Assembly: GCA_946811695.1 (NCBI GenBank)
Contig: OX328125.1
Span: 102,321,176 to 102,385,175 of the forward strand
Source: Gonocerus acuteangulatus
Taxonomy: Eukaryota; Arthropoda; Insecta; Hemiptera; Coreidae
DNA: 64,000 nt
Reading direction: 5' to 3'
Under the pieces are notes generated by a model. It did no database searches and was not told the DNA's origin. It saw nothing but the letters and a program-made list of their open reading frames with translations. The position numbers and the translations under genes are program-made. Positions 20,985-31,663 of this stretch are shown here, piece after piece. Every line of letters begins with the position of its first letter. Position 1 is the first letter of the stretch.

Positions 20985-21300
20985 TTGTTTCTTTATTTAT
21001 TATTTATTTAGTTTATTTATTTGTTGGTGTTCTGCATTATGCCGAAGTACACCTTATATTTTATATAGTTATTACAGAACATTATATGAGCTTATTGCCT
21101 ATATATGTATATTATGTATATATTATTACATTGCATTATATTACCTTATTCTTTATGTATATATTATTACATTGCATTATATTACCTTCTTTTTTATGTA
21201 TATATTATTACATCGCATTATATTACCTTATTGCCTATATGTTTACATACTAACATTAAATTATGCTTAATATAAGTTTGTTTTTATTATTTACTTAAAT
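20985..21300 (+). repeat. Dispersed repeat family C, plus copy
   Basis: Inverse of 12,785-13,060. It contains three near-copies of a roughly 44-bp 'tatattattacattgcatta' unit (21,118-21,235). Confidence 0.6.
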
Positions 21301-21457
21301 ACATATGTACATATACAGATAATATTAGATTACATGATTTTAAATTATTTTGAGTATTTATATATTGTGTTAGTGCTATTGCATTGTATTAAAAAATAAT
21401 GTTAAGAATAGAACTTAAAAAAAAAAAAATTACATTAAAAATTAGTTTTAAAATATT

Positions 21458-21460
<3 letters not shown>

Positions 21461-21506
<46 letters not shown>
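21461..21506. repeat. (TA)n microsatellite
   Basis: About 22 TA units, followed by the hairpin GGCGCAC-GGTA-GTGCGCC at about 21,510-21,527. Confidence 0.95.
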
Positions 21507-21508
<2 letters not shown>

Positions 21509-21740
21509 AGGCGCACGGTAGTGCGCCAGGCCAAGTTCCGGCCTAAGCATACTGTGTGTATATTACAGGCGGTCTTAGAGCCGATTTTTACCCTCTCATA
21601 ACTTTCAACCAGGTGAAGATAAATTTATGAAATTTTACACAGGTATTAAACTACTGGATGTGAGTAAAACTGGAAATTTTCATAATTCTACATCGAATAG
21701 TTTCTGAGATATAAGCGATCAAAAATCGGGATTTATAGGA

Positions 21741-21782
21741 CTCACTCACTCACTCACTCACTCACTCACTCACTGACTCATC
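21741..21782. repeat. (CTCA)n tetranucleotide tract
   Basis: About nine CTCA units ending 'ctgactcatc'. A related short tract occurs at 28,784-28,806. Second copy of this tract at 39,762-39,803. Confidence 0.93.
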
Positions 21783-22065
21783 AAAATTATTAGGCACTTC
21801 CCATGATGCTAGAGACTTGAAATTTTGCATGAAGATAGATATGAAGGTGTTATTAAAGGAAAAAATCGAAAAATCGCGAAAAGTTGTGTTTGACTCCGCT
21901 TCCGGGGCGGGGGCGTGCCAGTTTTGTACTTCCATCGGAAACCCGTCATTCCGTCCGAAACCCATGATGTGGAGTATCAAATGAATTGTCTCGGTATGAA
22001 GAACCTATATTTGATGTTTTAAGAAACAAATAGAGACGCATACAGGCTCGGTAAAAATCTTATAC

Positions 22066-22545
22066 CAGCTGTCTGTCTGTATGTTTGTTCCTCTTACAAA
22101 TCCGTACCGTTTGACCGATTTTGACCAAACTTGGGACACAGATGGGTCTTGATACGGGGAGAATCATAGGCTAGGAAAAATTGTCTATCAGCTGTCTGTT
22201 TGTCTGTTTGTTCCTTATACAAATACACACCGTTTGACCGGTTTTGACAAAATTTGACACACATGTCAGTCTTTATCCGGGTAGTGCCATAGGCTAGTCA
22301 AAATCGTCTATCAGCTGTCTGTCTGCATGTTTGTTCCGTACACAAATTCACACCATTTGACAGATTTTGACCAAACTTGGCACACAGGTAGGCCTTGGTC
22401 CGGGGAATGCACTAGGCTAGGTAAAAAAGGTCTTTCAGCTGTCTGTCTGTATGTTTGTTCCTTATACCAATTCACACCGTTTGGCCTATTTTGACCAAAC
22501 TTGGCACGCAGGTAGGTCTTGATACGGGAGTGTCATATTACCTAT
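22066..22545 (+). repeat. Minisatellite, about 120-125-bp units, four copies
   Basis: 'agctgtctgtctg...gtttgttcc' recurs at about 22,069, 22,190, 22,313 and 22,437. Each time it is followed by 'ccgtttgaccgattttgacc' or a variant and 'aaacttgg.acacagg'. Second copy at 40,087-40,566. Confidence 0.88.
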
Positions 22546-23103
22546 GACGTTTTCTACTTCTTGCTCCATCGAAATGCCATCATTCCTTCTGAAACCCATC
22601 ATGTGGGGTATCAAATGAATCGTCTTGGTAAGGAGAACCTATATTTGATGTTTTAAAAAACATTTCGACGCATCTTAAAAACAGTTCTGACTTCTTTCTT
22701 AAATGTAGTAAATAAAGTCGTAGGGGTTCACTGCATAATATACTTCAAAACAGATACTAAGTTTTTCAAAGTCGAGTCATTTTTGTTCTTATATTTTTCT
22801 TGAAGGCCTTCTACACTTTCCCTATTGTGATCTTTATCCTCGGGATAAGGTTCCTGTGTTTTACTGTGTAATAGTTTAGTAAAGAGAGCAATCAATTTGT
22901 CCTCTAAAGTAATGTCATTTGGAAGAGCTTCTAACTTTTCTAGTCTAGTGATTAGATGTATGTAGGTTGATTATTGGTATCAAATATCAAGCAGTATGGA
23001 GAACCTTATGCAGAATCCAAAGACCCTGGTTTTATATGAAGTACAAAAGCCAGTAGGTATGCGGCAACTAAATTCTATTTAATACTTAGAAAAAAGCAAT
23101 GAG
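22546..23103. other. Unannotated sequence
   Basis: 22,570-22,680 repeats words from 21,930-22,030 ('cccatcatgtggggtatcaa', 'aacctatatttgatgtttta'), so it is likely the far part of the same repeat. The remainder is not recognised. Confidence 0.45.
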
Positions 23104-23842
23104 ATCCCCAAAAAAACATAAATGTGAAATAGAGGCCAAGTTCCTGCCACCACAAAGAAACACTCCCTTCCTCAAAAATATCCCCTCCTATAACCCCCCA
23201 AAAACGCCTTACCATTCTACACTCCAAAAAAGTAGTATGGGTTGGTGTATTAATTCAACCAAAAATATTTGCCAATACAAGAGATGATACAAGAAAGAAA
23301 TGGCCAAGTTCATTACTTGGAAGACCTCATAGTTACTTACTAAGAACAGTAAAGACACTTCAACTGACCTTTAAAAACAACAATAAAAATACTTATATCC
23401 AGTTACTAAAATATCACTTTCCTCAACCAGGTATATTCTTAAACTTGGCAATGTTTTTTTTGTGCCGAAGTTATCTTTAGATAAAAACTAAACATTGCCA
23501 AGTTTAAGAATATACCTGGTTGAGGAAAGTGATATTTTAGTAACTGGAAATAAGTATTTTTATTGTTGTTTTTAAAGGTCAGTTGAAGTGTCTTTACTGT
23601 TCTTAGTAAGTAACTATGAGGTCTTCCAAGTAATGAACTTGGCCATTTCTTTCTTGTATCATCTCTTGTATTGGCAAATATTTTTGGTTGAATTAATACA
23701 CCAACCCATACTACTTTTTTGGAGTGTAGAATGGTAAGGCGTTTTTGGGGGGTTATAGGAGGGGATATTTTTGAGGAAGGGAGTGTTTCTTTGTGGTGGC
23801 AGGAACTTGGCCTCTATTTCACATTTATATTTTTTTGGGGAT
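23104..23842. repeat. Long near-perfect hairpin, about 350-bp arms
   Basis: 23,104-23,455 and 23,491-23,842 are inverted copies with a spacer of about 35 bp. I noticed one mismatch (ATATCC versus the complement of GGAAAT near 23,397). The arms show no coding potential. It abuts the TA-flanked MITE at 23,852. Second copy at 41,125-41,863. Confidence 0.95.
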
Positions 23843-23851
23843 ATATATATA

Positions 23852-24702
23852 CAGGGTGTTCAAAACTCGATTGACACCCCCCTTTTTTTCACAATTTTTG
23901 ATATTTAAAAGCGAAACTTGGTGGGTATTAACGTGGTCGAATGTACATTCATTGGACCCAATGCACGACCCCTCAACTTTCTCCAGTTCTTCTCCAGCAA
24001 CCCTAACTCTGGAATCTTCAATGGAAGGGGGTTATTTTTATGACGGATTATTGTAGAGAATTGAATTTTAGGTCGATTTTATATCGGTCATTTTTTCGCT
24101 AAAGCGCACCAATGAGTAACAAATTGCCAAAAACCGTTAAAACCCTTGTTTTTTGTCACTTTTCTGCCAATAACGCAGAAAGTATGTCCGTAATGGAAAA
24201 AGTAATTAGTATAATCGTTGTAGAGGATTAAATTTTCTTTCCAAAAAGTACCTTTAAATGCCTAAAACGTAAATAGGAATGGGGCAAAACACACTTTTGT
24301 TTTTGAAGTTTTCAGAAAAGTTAATGATCAACGTGGTCTACGCATCCGTAAAACTTAATAAACGTTTTCTAAACTTTTTGCTCCACCTAAAAATCAAATT
24401 CAATTAATTTATAAAGGCATTAAAATAATAAATTTAAAGCAATAGAACTCACCTAATCATTAGAATTTCGTAGCAATTATTTTTGTGTTGGACGATTTAT
24501 TTATTTCTTACGGCGTCTTGACATCTAGGCCATTAGTGCCGACATCCAGGGTGCAGCGAGGAATTTCCTAAATAATAAAAGTTGAGGGGTCGTGCATTGG
24601 GTCCAATGAATGTACATTCCACCACGTTAAGACCCACCAAGTTTCGCAAATATCAAAAATTGTGGAAAAAAGGGGGGTGTCAATCGAGTTTCGAACACCC
24701 TG
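23852..24702. mobile_element. Mariner-like MITE with about 130-bp TIRs
   Basis: Starts CAGGGTGTTCAAAACTCG and ends with the complement CGAACACCCTG. TA flanks both sides within AT repeats. Inverted similarity extends about 130 bp (to about 23,985 and from about 24,583), including 'aatgtacattcattggaccc' and its complement. TA targets and CAGGGTGT ends are common in IS630/Tc1/mariner elements. A SINE1 fragment is nested near the right TIR. Second copy at 41,873-42,723. Confidence 0.75.
24497..24569 (-). mobile_element. SINE1 3' fragment
   Basis: On the minus strand it matches the last part of SINE1: 'ctcgctgcaccctggatgtc', the CGGC/GCCG hairpin with TAATGGCC, and an A/T tail. The tRNA head is absent. 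Second copy at 42,518-42,590. Confidence 0.8.
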
Positions 24703-25531
24703 TATATATATATATATATATATAAATTTGAACCACCATTATTTTCGATCTCTAGGGGATCTGAAACGCAAAATGTTCTAGTCGGCACATCATCACATCA
24801 CCTGTGTGACTAGGTGTCGTCAGTGTGTTTTGCAAGGAAGCCTTTTGTAAAAACGTTCATAATTTTCGATCTATTTGTTCTGTAATTAACTTTTATGCAA
24901 GAATTAATATCAAGAATAATTTTCATTTAATTTTGATGATATCACAAAAAAAAAACACAAATTACTCTTATTTATTTGCTGTTTTTTTTATTCTAGAATT
25001 TCAATTACATTATGAAATTGAGAGATAATCTCCGTTTTGAGTATTCCTTTGGAAATTTGATTAAATAAAACAACTTTTGTGTGATTCGGCAGTCTGGAGG
25101 ATTTATTTTCGAAGAGTAGTGATTTTCGAAACGTTGTCTCTAACCAGAAGTTTATATTATTATTGTTTGAATTGATACTACGGTTTAATGAGATAATTGT
25201 GGACATTTAATGTACATTAGCCTTTAAGAACATTTAATGTACATTAGCCTTTAACAACATTTATGGGCCTTTATTTCTTTTTTTTATTTATTTAATTTAT
25301 AGAGTTCTGCAACAGAGGCGAAAAACTCTTTAAATGTCAGTCGTCAACTTCAAATGTGATATATATGTATATAAGAACATATGAAGAAATAAACTTGTAG
25401 GTAGGTGTGGGTAAGTAAGGTGTGTCCAATACGAATCCTGGATAGGATGACTTCGTCCCGGCGGGACAACTGTTCATTTGTTCAGGCTTTCGTTGTATTT
25501 TTGTATATGGGCCTTTAAGAACATGAAAAAG
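24703..25531. other. Unannotated sequence
   Basis: 'aacatttaatgtacattagcctttaa' occurs twice in tandem at about 25,203-25,254. No gene recognised. Confidence 0.45.
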
Positions 25532-25996
25532 TCCAACTCGCAGGAACTGCGTCATCTTAGCGCGGTTAAGTACATCTTGAAGAAATGGAATAGATTAGCA
25601 TCACAAATCACAGGAAACTGACAGCCACTGCCATCATGCTTACCACAGCCACTCCAAACTTATTACCAATACCTTTCACCGTTTGTTAGCTTATTTTACT
25701 ACAATACTAATTTTACTGATAAATGCAATTTTAAACTAGAAACAACCAATTAAAAAGTGAGATAAAGAAAGAGAAAACCCATTTCAAAACAACAAAACAA
25801 ACACTTTTTAAGTTTTAAGCGCTTATATCTCTCATTGACGTTGTCCCATCGAATATTGCTTCAGAACATTTTTTGTAGAGAATTTAGTAAGCATTCGAAT
25901 GGTCACTTTCCACTTACCACGATTTCCCAACCGGTATCGAGATATTTACGAAAAATGTATGGAGATCCGAAAATTTTTCACGTCTATTAATAAAAT
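25532..25996 (+). mobile_element. Family A element, 5' end and core, interrupted
   Basis: Starts TCCAACTCGCAGGAACTGCG then TTAGCGCGGTT. The core 25,800-25,996 is virtually identical to 27,330-27,527. It breaks at 'cgtctattaataaaat', exactly where a new family A end begins. Confidence 0.6.
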
Positions 25997-26004
25997 TTTT
26001 TTTT

Positions 26005-26604
26005 TCCGACTCGCAGGAACTGCATCATCTTAGCGCGGTTCCGTTCTTATCCGAAGTGCGATTAGGAATGGAATAGTAGCTGCTATCGCTAGGTTTTGAT
26101 CTTTCGTTAAAAATATAAAATAAAATCTCAAAGAGAAGGAAGCTTAAAGCGCCACATATGGAAACTGACAGTTTTCTAAGTGGATGGGACTCTCCCGTCA
26201 TCGCGACGCTCACTCTAGGAAAACTCTATTACCAATATGATTCTTATTTTCTCAGCTTTAATGAAATACTCATTCCACCGTTAAATAAACTTAAAAAACA
26301 AAAGTGAGGTAAACAGTGACAAAAACCCGTTTAAAATAACAAAACTAACACTTTCGTAGTTTTAAGCACTTACTTCTCCGACTCACATTGCCCCATCGAA
26401 ATTTCCTTCAGAATCTTTTTTTTAGAGAATTTAGTAAGCTTTTGAATGGTTACATCGTACTTCCCACGATTTCTTAACTGTTTGGAAGATATTAAGGGGG
26501 GGAAATGGTGCTAATACCTACCGATAGCTGCTATATTCCTTCACTAATCGCACTTGAGATAAGAACGGAACCGCGCTAAGATGAAGCAGTTCCTGCGGGT
26601 CGGA
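26005..26604. mobile_element. Family A derivative with both ends inverted (600 bp)
   Basis: 26,005-26,093 and 26,518-26,604 are inverted copies of the family A 5' end (TCCGACTCGCAGGAACTGCA ... 'aatagtagctgctat'). This gives roughly 85-bp terminal inverted repeats around a piece of family A core. It resembles a MITE made from two joined 5' ends. Second copy at 44,026-44,625. Confidence 0.65.
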
Positions 26605-27254
26605 CTTTTTTTTGTCAGACAAATTAATGTATTATGTTTATATTATAATATAAATATTATGTTTATAAGAAGAGCAAATCACTTTAATTGCGGTGTAAAA
26701 TATTGTTGCTAGATAAATCTAAGTATTATATAAGGAAAAAATGGTGCTAATGACTCAGATTTCGATGCACCATAAAAGAAAAAACAAATTAAGGACAATA
26801 TACGAAGATTCCAAACCATTTCATGTCTGTTAATAAAATATTGTATTCTAATCCCAATAACGCTACACTTATACAGAAATAAATTTTTTTTAAGTGCCTA
26901 TTTAATACGTATAAAATAAGGTTATAATGAGCGATCCGCTGTGACATATAACAAGTACTACCACCGTGTGGAGTGCAACTAGTATAGACCGGTAAGTCAG
27001 TACCACTGTGGTATGTAAACAGCGGCTGTTCTGATACTGGCAAAAATTAGAAATCCTACATTCCTAAAGTTGTTTGGAGGCTTATCTTTATGACTCTAGA
27101 AAGGGACTTAGAGATGACGAGGATACACTGGGCGATACCTGTACTGGGAATGCCCTCCACCCTAAGCCTCCTAGCTCCTCACCTTCGAATTGAAACAAAA
27201 CATTGTTTCTATATATACGTATCCTGTTTTATTGACTAATACATTTGACTACTA
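26605..27254. other. Unannotated sequence with SINE-tail hairpin
   Basis: At 26,742-26,790 a TGGTGC/GCACCA hairpin with loop 'taatgac' is followed by an A-rich tail, like the SINE tails. No clean duplication flanks it. The rest is unrecognised. Confidence 0.5.
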
Positions 27255-27953
27255 TAAGCAATCACAAAAATAACGAGCAGTGAAAAAAAACTGTAGGAAA
27301 CACACAAAAAGATTCGTTCAAATGAACGAAATTACCTATGTTTCAAGCACTTATTTCTCCAAATATAACCGTCCCATCGCAAATGTCTTCAAAACATTTT
27401 TTGTAGAGAATTTAGTAAGCATTCGAATGGTCACTTTCCACTTACCACGATTTCCCAACCGGTATCGAGATATTTACGAAAAATGTATGGAGATCCGAAA
27501 ATTTTTCACGTCTATTAATAAAATATTTTTTTTCGCATACTTCCTTAACTCCAAATGTAACCAAAATTTAATCATCTTAGTTGGGATTAATTTCCAAGAT
27601 GTAGAAAATATTTCAATTGAATCCCGCGAGTCTAAGTACTCACAAAAAAATAATGACCTACAAAAACATTGATTCCACTTTTCATAGAAAGGGTTACATA
27701 TATCACCTTAAAAATGGGTTCATTCGTTTTCTTATGTTAACAAACCTATAAAACAAGTACCTGCAAGCATATAAACTCAAAAACGTAAGCGTTACGATTT
27801 TTTTTGCGCGAATTTCGCCCCAAACACTATCTTCAAGTAGGCGGATTCTGCTGGTTAACGAACTTGACCTTTCAAATTAGAAGACAGATCTTTGTGCCAA
27901 ATTTCATCAAAATCGGACCATTTTTGAGCCGTCAGGAGCGCGAACAGACAAGC

Positions 27954-28008
<55 letters not shown>

Positions 28009-28145
28009 CAAATTTTAGCCACCTATATTTTCGTGATCTATAGGGTCTGAAACGTGAAAGTTTCTAGTCGGCACTTCCGGATTGCGTCATGAGGTCAACC
28101 TCATAAGCGGGTTCTCCCTATGGAGATAGGGAGTAACCGTGCTAA
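27255..28145 (+). mobile_element. Family A element, core and 3' end
   Basis: Core at 27,330-27,660, then 'gtaagcgttacg', 'ttaacgaacttgacctttca', (TA)n at 27,959-28,007 and the 3' end. The end is a hairpin at about 28,111-28,137 (GGTT-CTCCCTAT with one bulge) followed by GTGCTAA at 28,139-28,145. It probably belongs with the 5' end at 25,532 or 26,005. The 130-codon frame at 27,280-27,672 lies within the repeat and has no domain. Second copy at 45,276-46,166. Confidence 0.65.
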
Positions 28146-28174
28146 AAAGAGTATTTTATAAAGGGAGCCTGCTA

Positions 28175-28370
28175 GAGTTGTTGTTACCAGGCATGTAAAC
28201 ATAACATTACGTGGACGAGTTAAGAGAGTTAAGAATGAGGGAGGAAGCGGTGAATTTCCTGTAGCTACTAGGTACTGTCAGATTCCTGTGAAGGCTGATT
28301 CTTATAATCTCCCGTTCTCCGGTATGCCATTGCGTCGGTGTTTTAATTTTTCTCAAAATACCAAAACATA
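28175..28370 (+). pseudogene. Possible Helitron helicase C-terminal remnant
   Basis: An open stretch directly beyond the family A 3' end translates as VVVTRHVNI...ADSYNLPFSGMPLRRC. The order T-R...I-P...(A/S)-D-x-N-L-P-F...R-R...F loosely follows the region between helicase motifs V and VI in Helitron PIF1-like helicases. The motif VI Gln is not in its usual context, and no upstream domains are present. The similarity is weak and I may be over-reading it. Confidence 0.25.
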
Positions 28371-29284
28371 ATATTAACCTTTAAGTAGAGATGTGGGGAG
28401 TTTTAAGCACCCCATGACTTAATTAGCACTATATTTTGAATTTAAAAATTTACAATCCATTTCATCGCTTTGGTACCTTCATAAAGAGTAGTTCTCTTCA
28501 CATTGAGGTTGCATTCGCAGAAAAAAAAACATTATTTGTTTATTTCCTGGGCCTTTTACTGACTTAGGGTGTTCTCAACACTCTACTTACGTAACAAAAA
28601 TTTAAAATATAATGTCTTCTTTCGACCGCCGTTTGACATTTTATATTAAGAGAATCAAGAAATAATGAAGAGGCGTTTTAAGTAAATGTGTGAAAATGAT
28701 GGAGAAGATGAGTCTATTGATTCGGACGATGAGGAAAGAGATAGGTATTTTTGAAAAATCTACTATATATTTGTCAAATACCACTCACTCACTCACTCAC
28801 TTACTGACCTATCATCCCCTAGCCCAAACCACACGACAGAAAATTTTGAAATTTTGCATGGACACTCCCTATAGAACGTAGGCGCTCGCTAAGAAAGAAT
28901 TTTTTGATATTCGAATTTTTAAGTATTTTTAGAGGGGTTTAAAGTTTGAGTTGGTTAGAGCAGGCAAGCATAGGTAGCATGCATTGCTAGGACGATAACA
29001 GAACAGCTGTTACTATACTGTATCTATTTCATAGTATTATTTTTAATTGAGGTTAATTTCAACTATCATGGCAGACCTTGAATTACTAAAACTGAGAAAT
29101 AAAATGTGAATTTTTCCCTCAAAGAGTTTCCGCCCTTGACACAAAAATTTGAAATTTTACACGGGCCATCCGTTTAAAGTATAAACACTCCCTAAGAAAG
29201 GTTTTTTATTTTTATATTCAAACGTTTAAGTACTTTTAGGGGGGGTTTGAATTATTAAGAAGAAAATGGTTCGAATTTGATAAC
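28371..29284. other. Unannotated sequence
   Basis: Contains a (CACT)n tract at 28,784-28,806. 'ttgaaattttgcat' after it parallels 21,838. Near-repeats at 28,880-28,940 and 29,190-29,250 ('taagaaaga.ttttttgat..ttcgaa..tttaagta.tttta.gggg') suggest an old internal duplication. Confidence 0.45.
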
Positions 29285-29326
29285 ATTTGGTACAAAAGTG
29301 TGCTAATGGCCCAGGCAGTCGAAGCA

Positions 29327-29398
<72 letters not shown>

Positions 29399-29406
29399 GT
29401 ACAAAA
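29285..29406 (+). mobile_element. Hairpin-plus-poly(A) mini-insertion with 13-bp duplication
   Basis: ATTTGGTACAAAA at 29,285-29,297 recurs at 29,394-29,406. Between them is a hairpin of about 30 nt (stem TGTGC/GCACA, loop with TAATGGCC) and about 65 A. It is the 3' end of a SINE-like RNA without the tRNA head. Second copy at 47,306-47,427. Confidence 0.85.
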
Positions 29407-29437
29407 ATCTTTCTTCTTATTTAAAAGTTTATGTTCA

Positions 29438-30543
29438 TTACGCTAGCACAGCCACGTTTTCCAGGAAACGGCTGGAGCGACAAATTCGTGATTGGTGTCA
29501 TTCTAGAGCAACAAATTAGCAACAAATTCTGGTACAAATCTGAATTTCGTCAGACAATTAGATCAAAAGTTACGGGTGTGGCTGTGCTGGCGTAATATTA
29601 CGGTAGCACAGCCACGTTTTCTCGGAAACGGCTGGAGCGACAAATTCGTGATTGGTGTCATTCTAGAGCAACAAATTAGCAACAAATTCTCGTACCAATC
29701 TGAATTTCGTCAGACAATTAGATCAAAAGTTACGGGGGTGGCTGTGCTGGCGTAATATTACGCTAGCACAGCCACGTTTTCTCGGAAACGGCTGGAGCGA
29801 CAAATTCGTGATTGGTGTCATTCTAGAGCAACAAATTAGCAACAAATTCTCGTACCAATCTGAATTTCGTCAGACAATTAGATCAAAAGTTACAGGGGTG
29901 GCTGTGCTGGCGTAATATTACGCTAGCACAGCCACGTTTTCTCGGAAACGGCTGGAGCGACAAATTCGTGATTGGTGTCATTCTAGAGCAACAAATTAGC
30001 AACAAATTCTCGTACCAATCTGAATTTCGTCAGACAATTAGATCAAAAGTTACAGGGGTGGCTGTGCTGGCGTAATATTACGCTAGCACAGCCACGTTTT
30101 CTCGGAAACGGCTGGAGCGACAAATTCGTGATTGGTGTCATTCTAGAGCAACAAATTAGCAACAAATTCTCGTACCAATCTGAATTTCGTCAGACAATTA
30201 GATCAAAAGTTACGGGGGTGGCTGTGCTGGCGTAATATTACGCTAGCACAGCCACGTTTTCTCGGAAACGGCTGGAGCGACAAATTCGTGATTGGTGTCA
30301 TTCTAGAGCAACAAATTAGCAACAAATTCTCGTACCAATCTGAATTTCGTCAGACAGTTAGATCAAAAGTTACAGGGGTGGCTGTGCTGGCGTAATATTA
30401 CGGTAGCACAGCCACGTTTTCTCGGAAACGGCTGGAGCGACAAATTTGAAAATAGTGTAACAAATTAGCAACAAATTAGCAACAAATTACTGAGTATGTT
30501 AGAAGTTGGGGTTGCAATGTTGCTGTTCCAGCGTAATAGGGCT
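29438..30543 (-). repeat. Right arm: 160-bp tandem repeat array, inverted
   Basis: Inverse of the left arm. Palindrome centres at about 29,594, 29,754, 29,914, 30,074, 30,234 and 30,394 give exact 160-bp spacing. The terminal segment 30,440-30,543 is nearly identical to the complement of 18,610-18,700, with one extra 'acaaattagca' unit. The inner end starts TTACGCTAGCACAGCCAC. Confidence 0.93.
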
Positions 30544-30552
30544 AAATAACTT
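30544..30552. repeat. 9-bp direct repeat, right border of foldback candidate
   Basis: AAATAACTT, identical to 18,601-18,609. Confidence 0.8.
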
Positions 30553-30939
30553 GGTAAAAAACAACACTACCAACGCTGCGAGTGGCACACTCATACGGTC
30601 TTATCCAGAAATGAAACTACTGTGAATCACAGAACTGCAGCGCTGTCGATCGGAGGCACTAGGGTACAGGTTAGAGATGGGCGATCTGAATCGATCTTTT
30701 AAAAGATCGATTTTTTTAATACGACATATAGATTTTTTGAATCGATCTCCAAGGGCCGATCATTTACTGAATCAATCTTCCAGGGCTGATTTTATAAAGA
30801 ATCAATCTATCAAGAATACCATAAAATTAAGTATTTATTATTTTTTTTATTTCATTTCTGATATTCCAATATTTAATCTCATATTTTCTTACTAAATCTC
30901 ATTTCTGAAGAATTCTCATTTATTTAACTGCAATTAAAA
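30553..30939. other. Unannotated sequence with GATCGAT words
   Basis: 30,680-30,810 repeats 'gaatcgatct' and 'gatcgattt', resembling 2,520-2,690. No gene recognised. Confidence 0.45.
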
Positions 30940-31310
30940 AATAACAAGAAATAAAAACAGACAAAAAGAACCGTTCGAATAACCGAAATCGATTACTTTA
31001 AAGTTTTAAGCACTTATTTTCCGATTGACATCGAATAATCAAAACTTTCTTTAGGACCTTTTTTTTAGATCATTTAGTAAGCTTTCTAATGGTAACCTTC
31101 TGCTTATCAATATTCTCAACCGTTTTCGAGATATTAAGGAAAGTATACAAAGTTACCAAAACTTTTCATATCTGTTAATAAAATATTTTATTCTAACCCT
31201 TCCTTAACTCCAAACGTAACCAAAATTTCAACATATTAGTTTTGATGAAATTGGAACTTGCAGAAAATGATTCAACTGAATCCCATGATTCTAAGTACCC
31301 AAAACAAAAA
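30940..31310 (+). mobile_element. Fragment of family A core
   Basis: Close to 13,370-13,745 ('aaagttttaagcacttattt', 'ttccttaactccaaacgtaacc', 'tgattctaagtaccca'). Ends are missing. Second copy at 48,961-49,331. Confidence 0.65.
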
Positions 31311-31663
31311 CGTTATTCAACAACTATTTTTCCATACGTTTATTCAGTAACATTTAAATAATTAGAGTTTCAGTTTTCTTCATTTTTTTTTTCTTTTTTT
31401 TAAAAAAAAAGATATATTATTATTGTATAGTTCTGACATGAGAGCCTTTTTTTTTCCTAATCTTTCCGTATCCAGGAGGCCCCAGGACTTGAAGGTTGTG
31501 TGTTGAATTTGAGGAAGGTCTGATTAATACAGTCCTGTCAGGATTCTGTAGTCCATCTGCCATCCGCTGGAGGGGGGGGGCTGTCTTGATGATTTATGAC
31601 TATAGTTGTCAACGTGTCTTCCTGGAAGCAGTCATTTACCAGGAAGCATGGACTCATCATGGC
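31311..31663. other. Unannotated sequence
   Basis: No gene recognised. Confidence 0.5.

Larger units (their letters stand above)
18610..30543. mobile_element. Candidate foldback transposon (11.9 kb) with tandem-repeat arms
   Basis: The left arm (18,610-19,556) and right arm (29,438-30,543) are inverted copies of one another. Each begins AGCCCTATTACGCTGGAACA and continues into a 160-bp tandem repeat. Nine-bp AAATAACTT direct repeats sit exactly outside both ends. Long inverted arms built of tandem repeats with a 9-bp target duplication match the known structure of Drosophila FB/FB-NOF elements, whose TSD length also fits the Mutator superfamily. The interior (19,557-29,437) is full of other elements and has no recognised intact transposase. 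An exon-like psq fragment and promoter-like sequence lie just inside the left arm. The interior could alternatively be host DNA between two arms that transposed together. Confidence 0.65.

Noticed and set aside
27280..27672. 130-codon frame, repeated at 45,301-45,693
   Set aside because: It falls inside the family A core, which occurs many times without an open frame.
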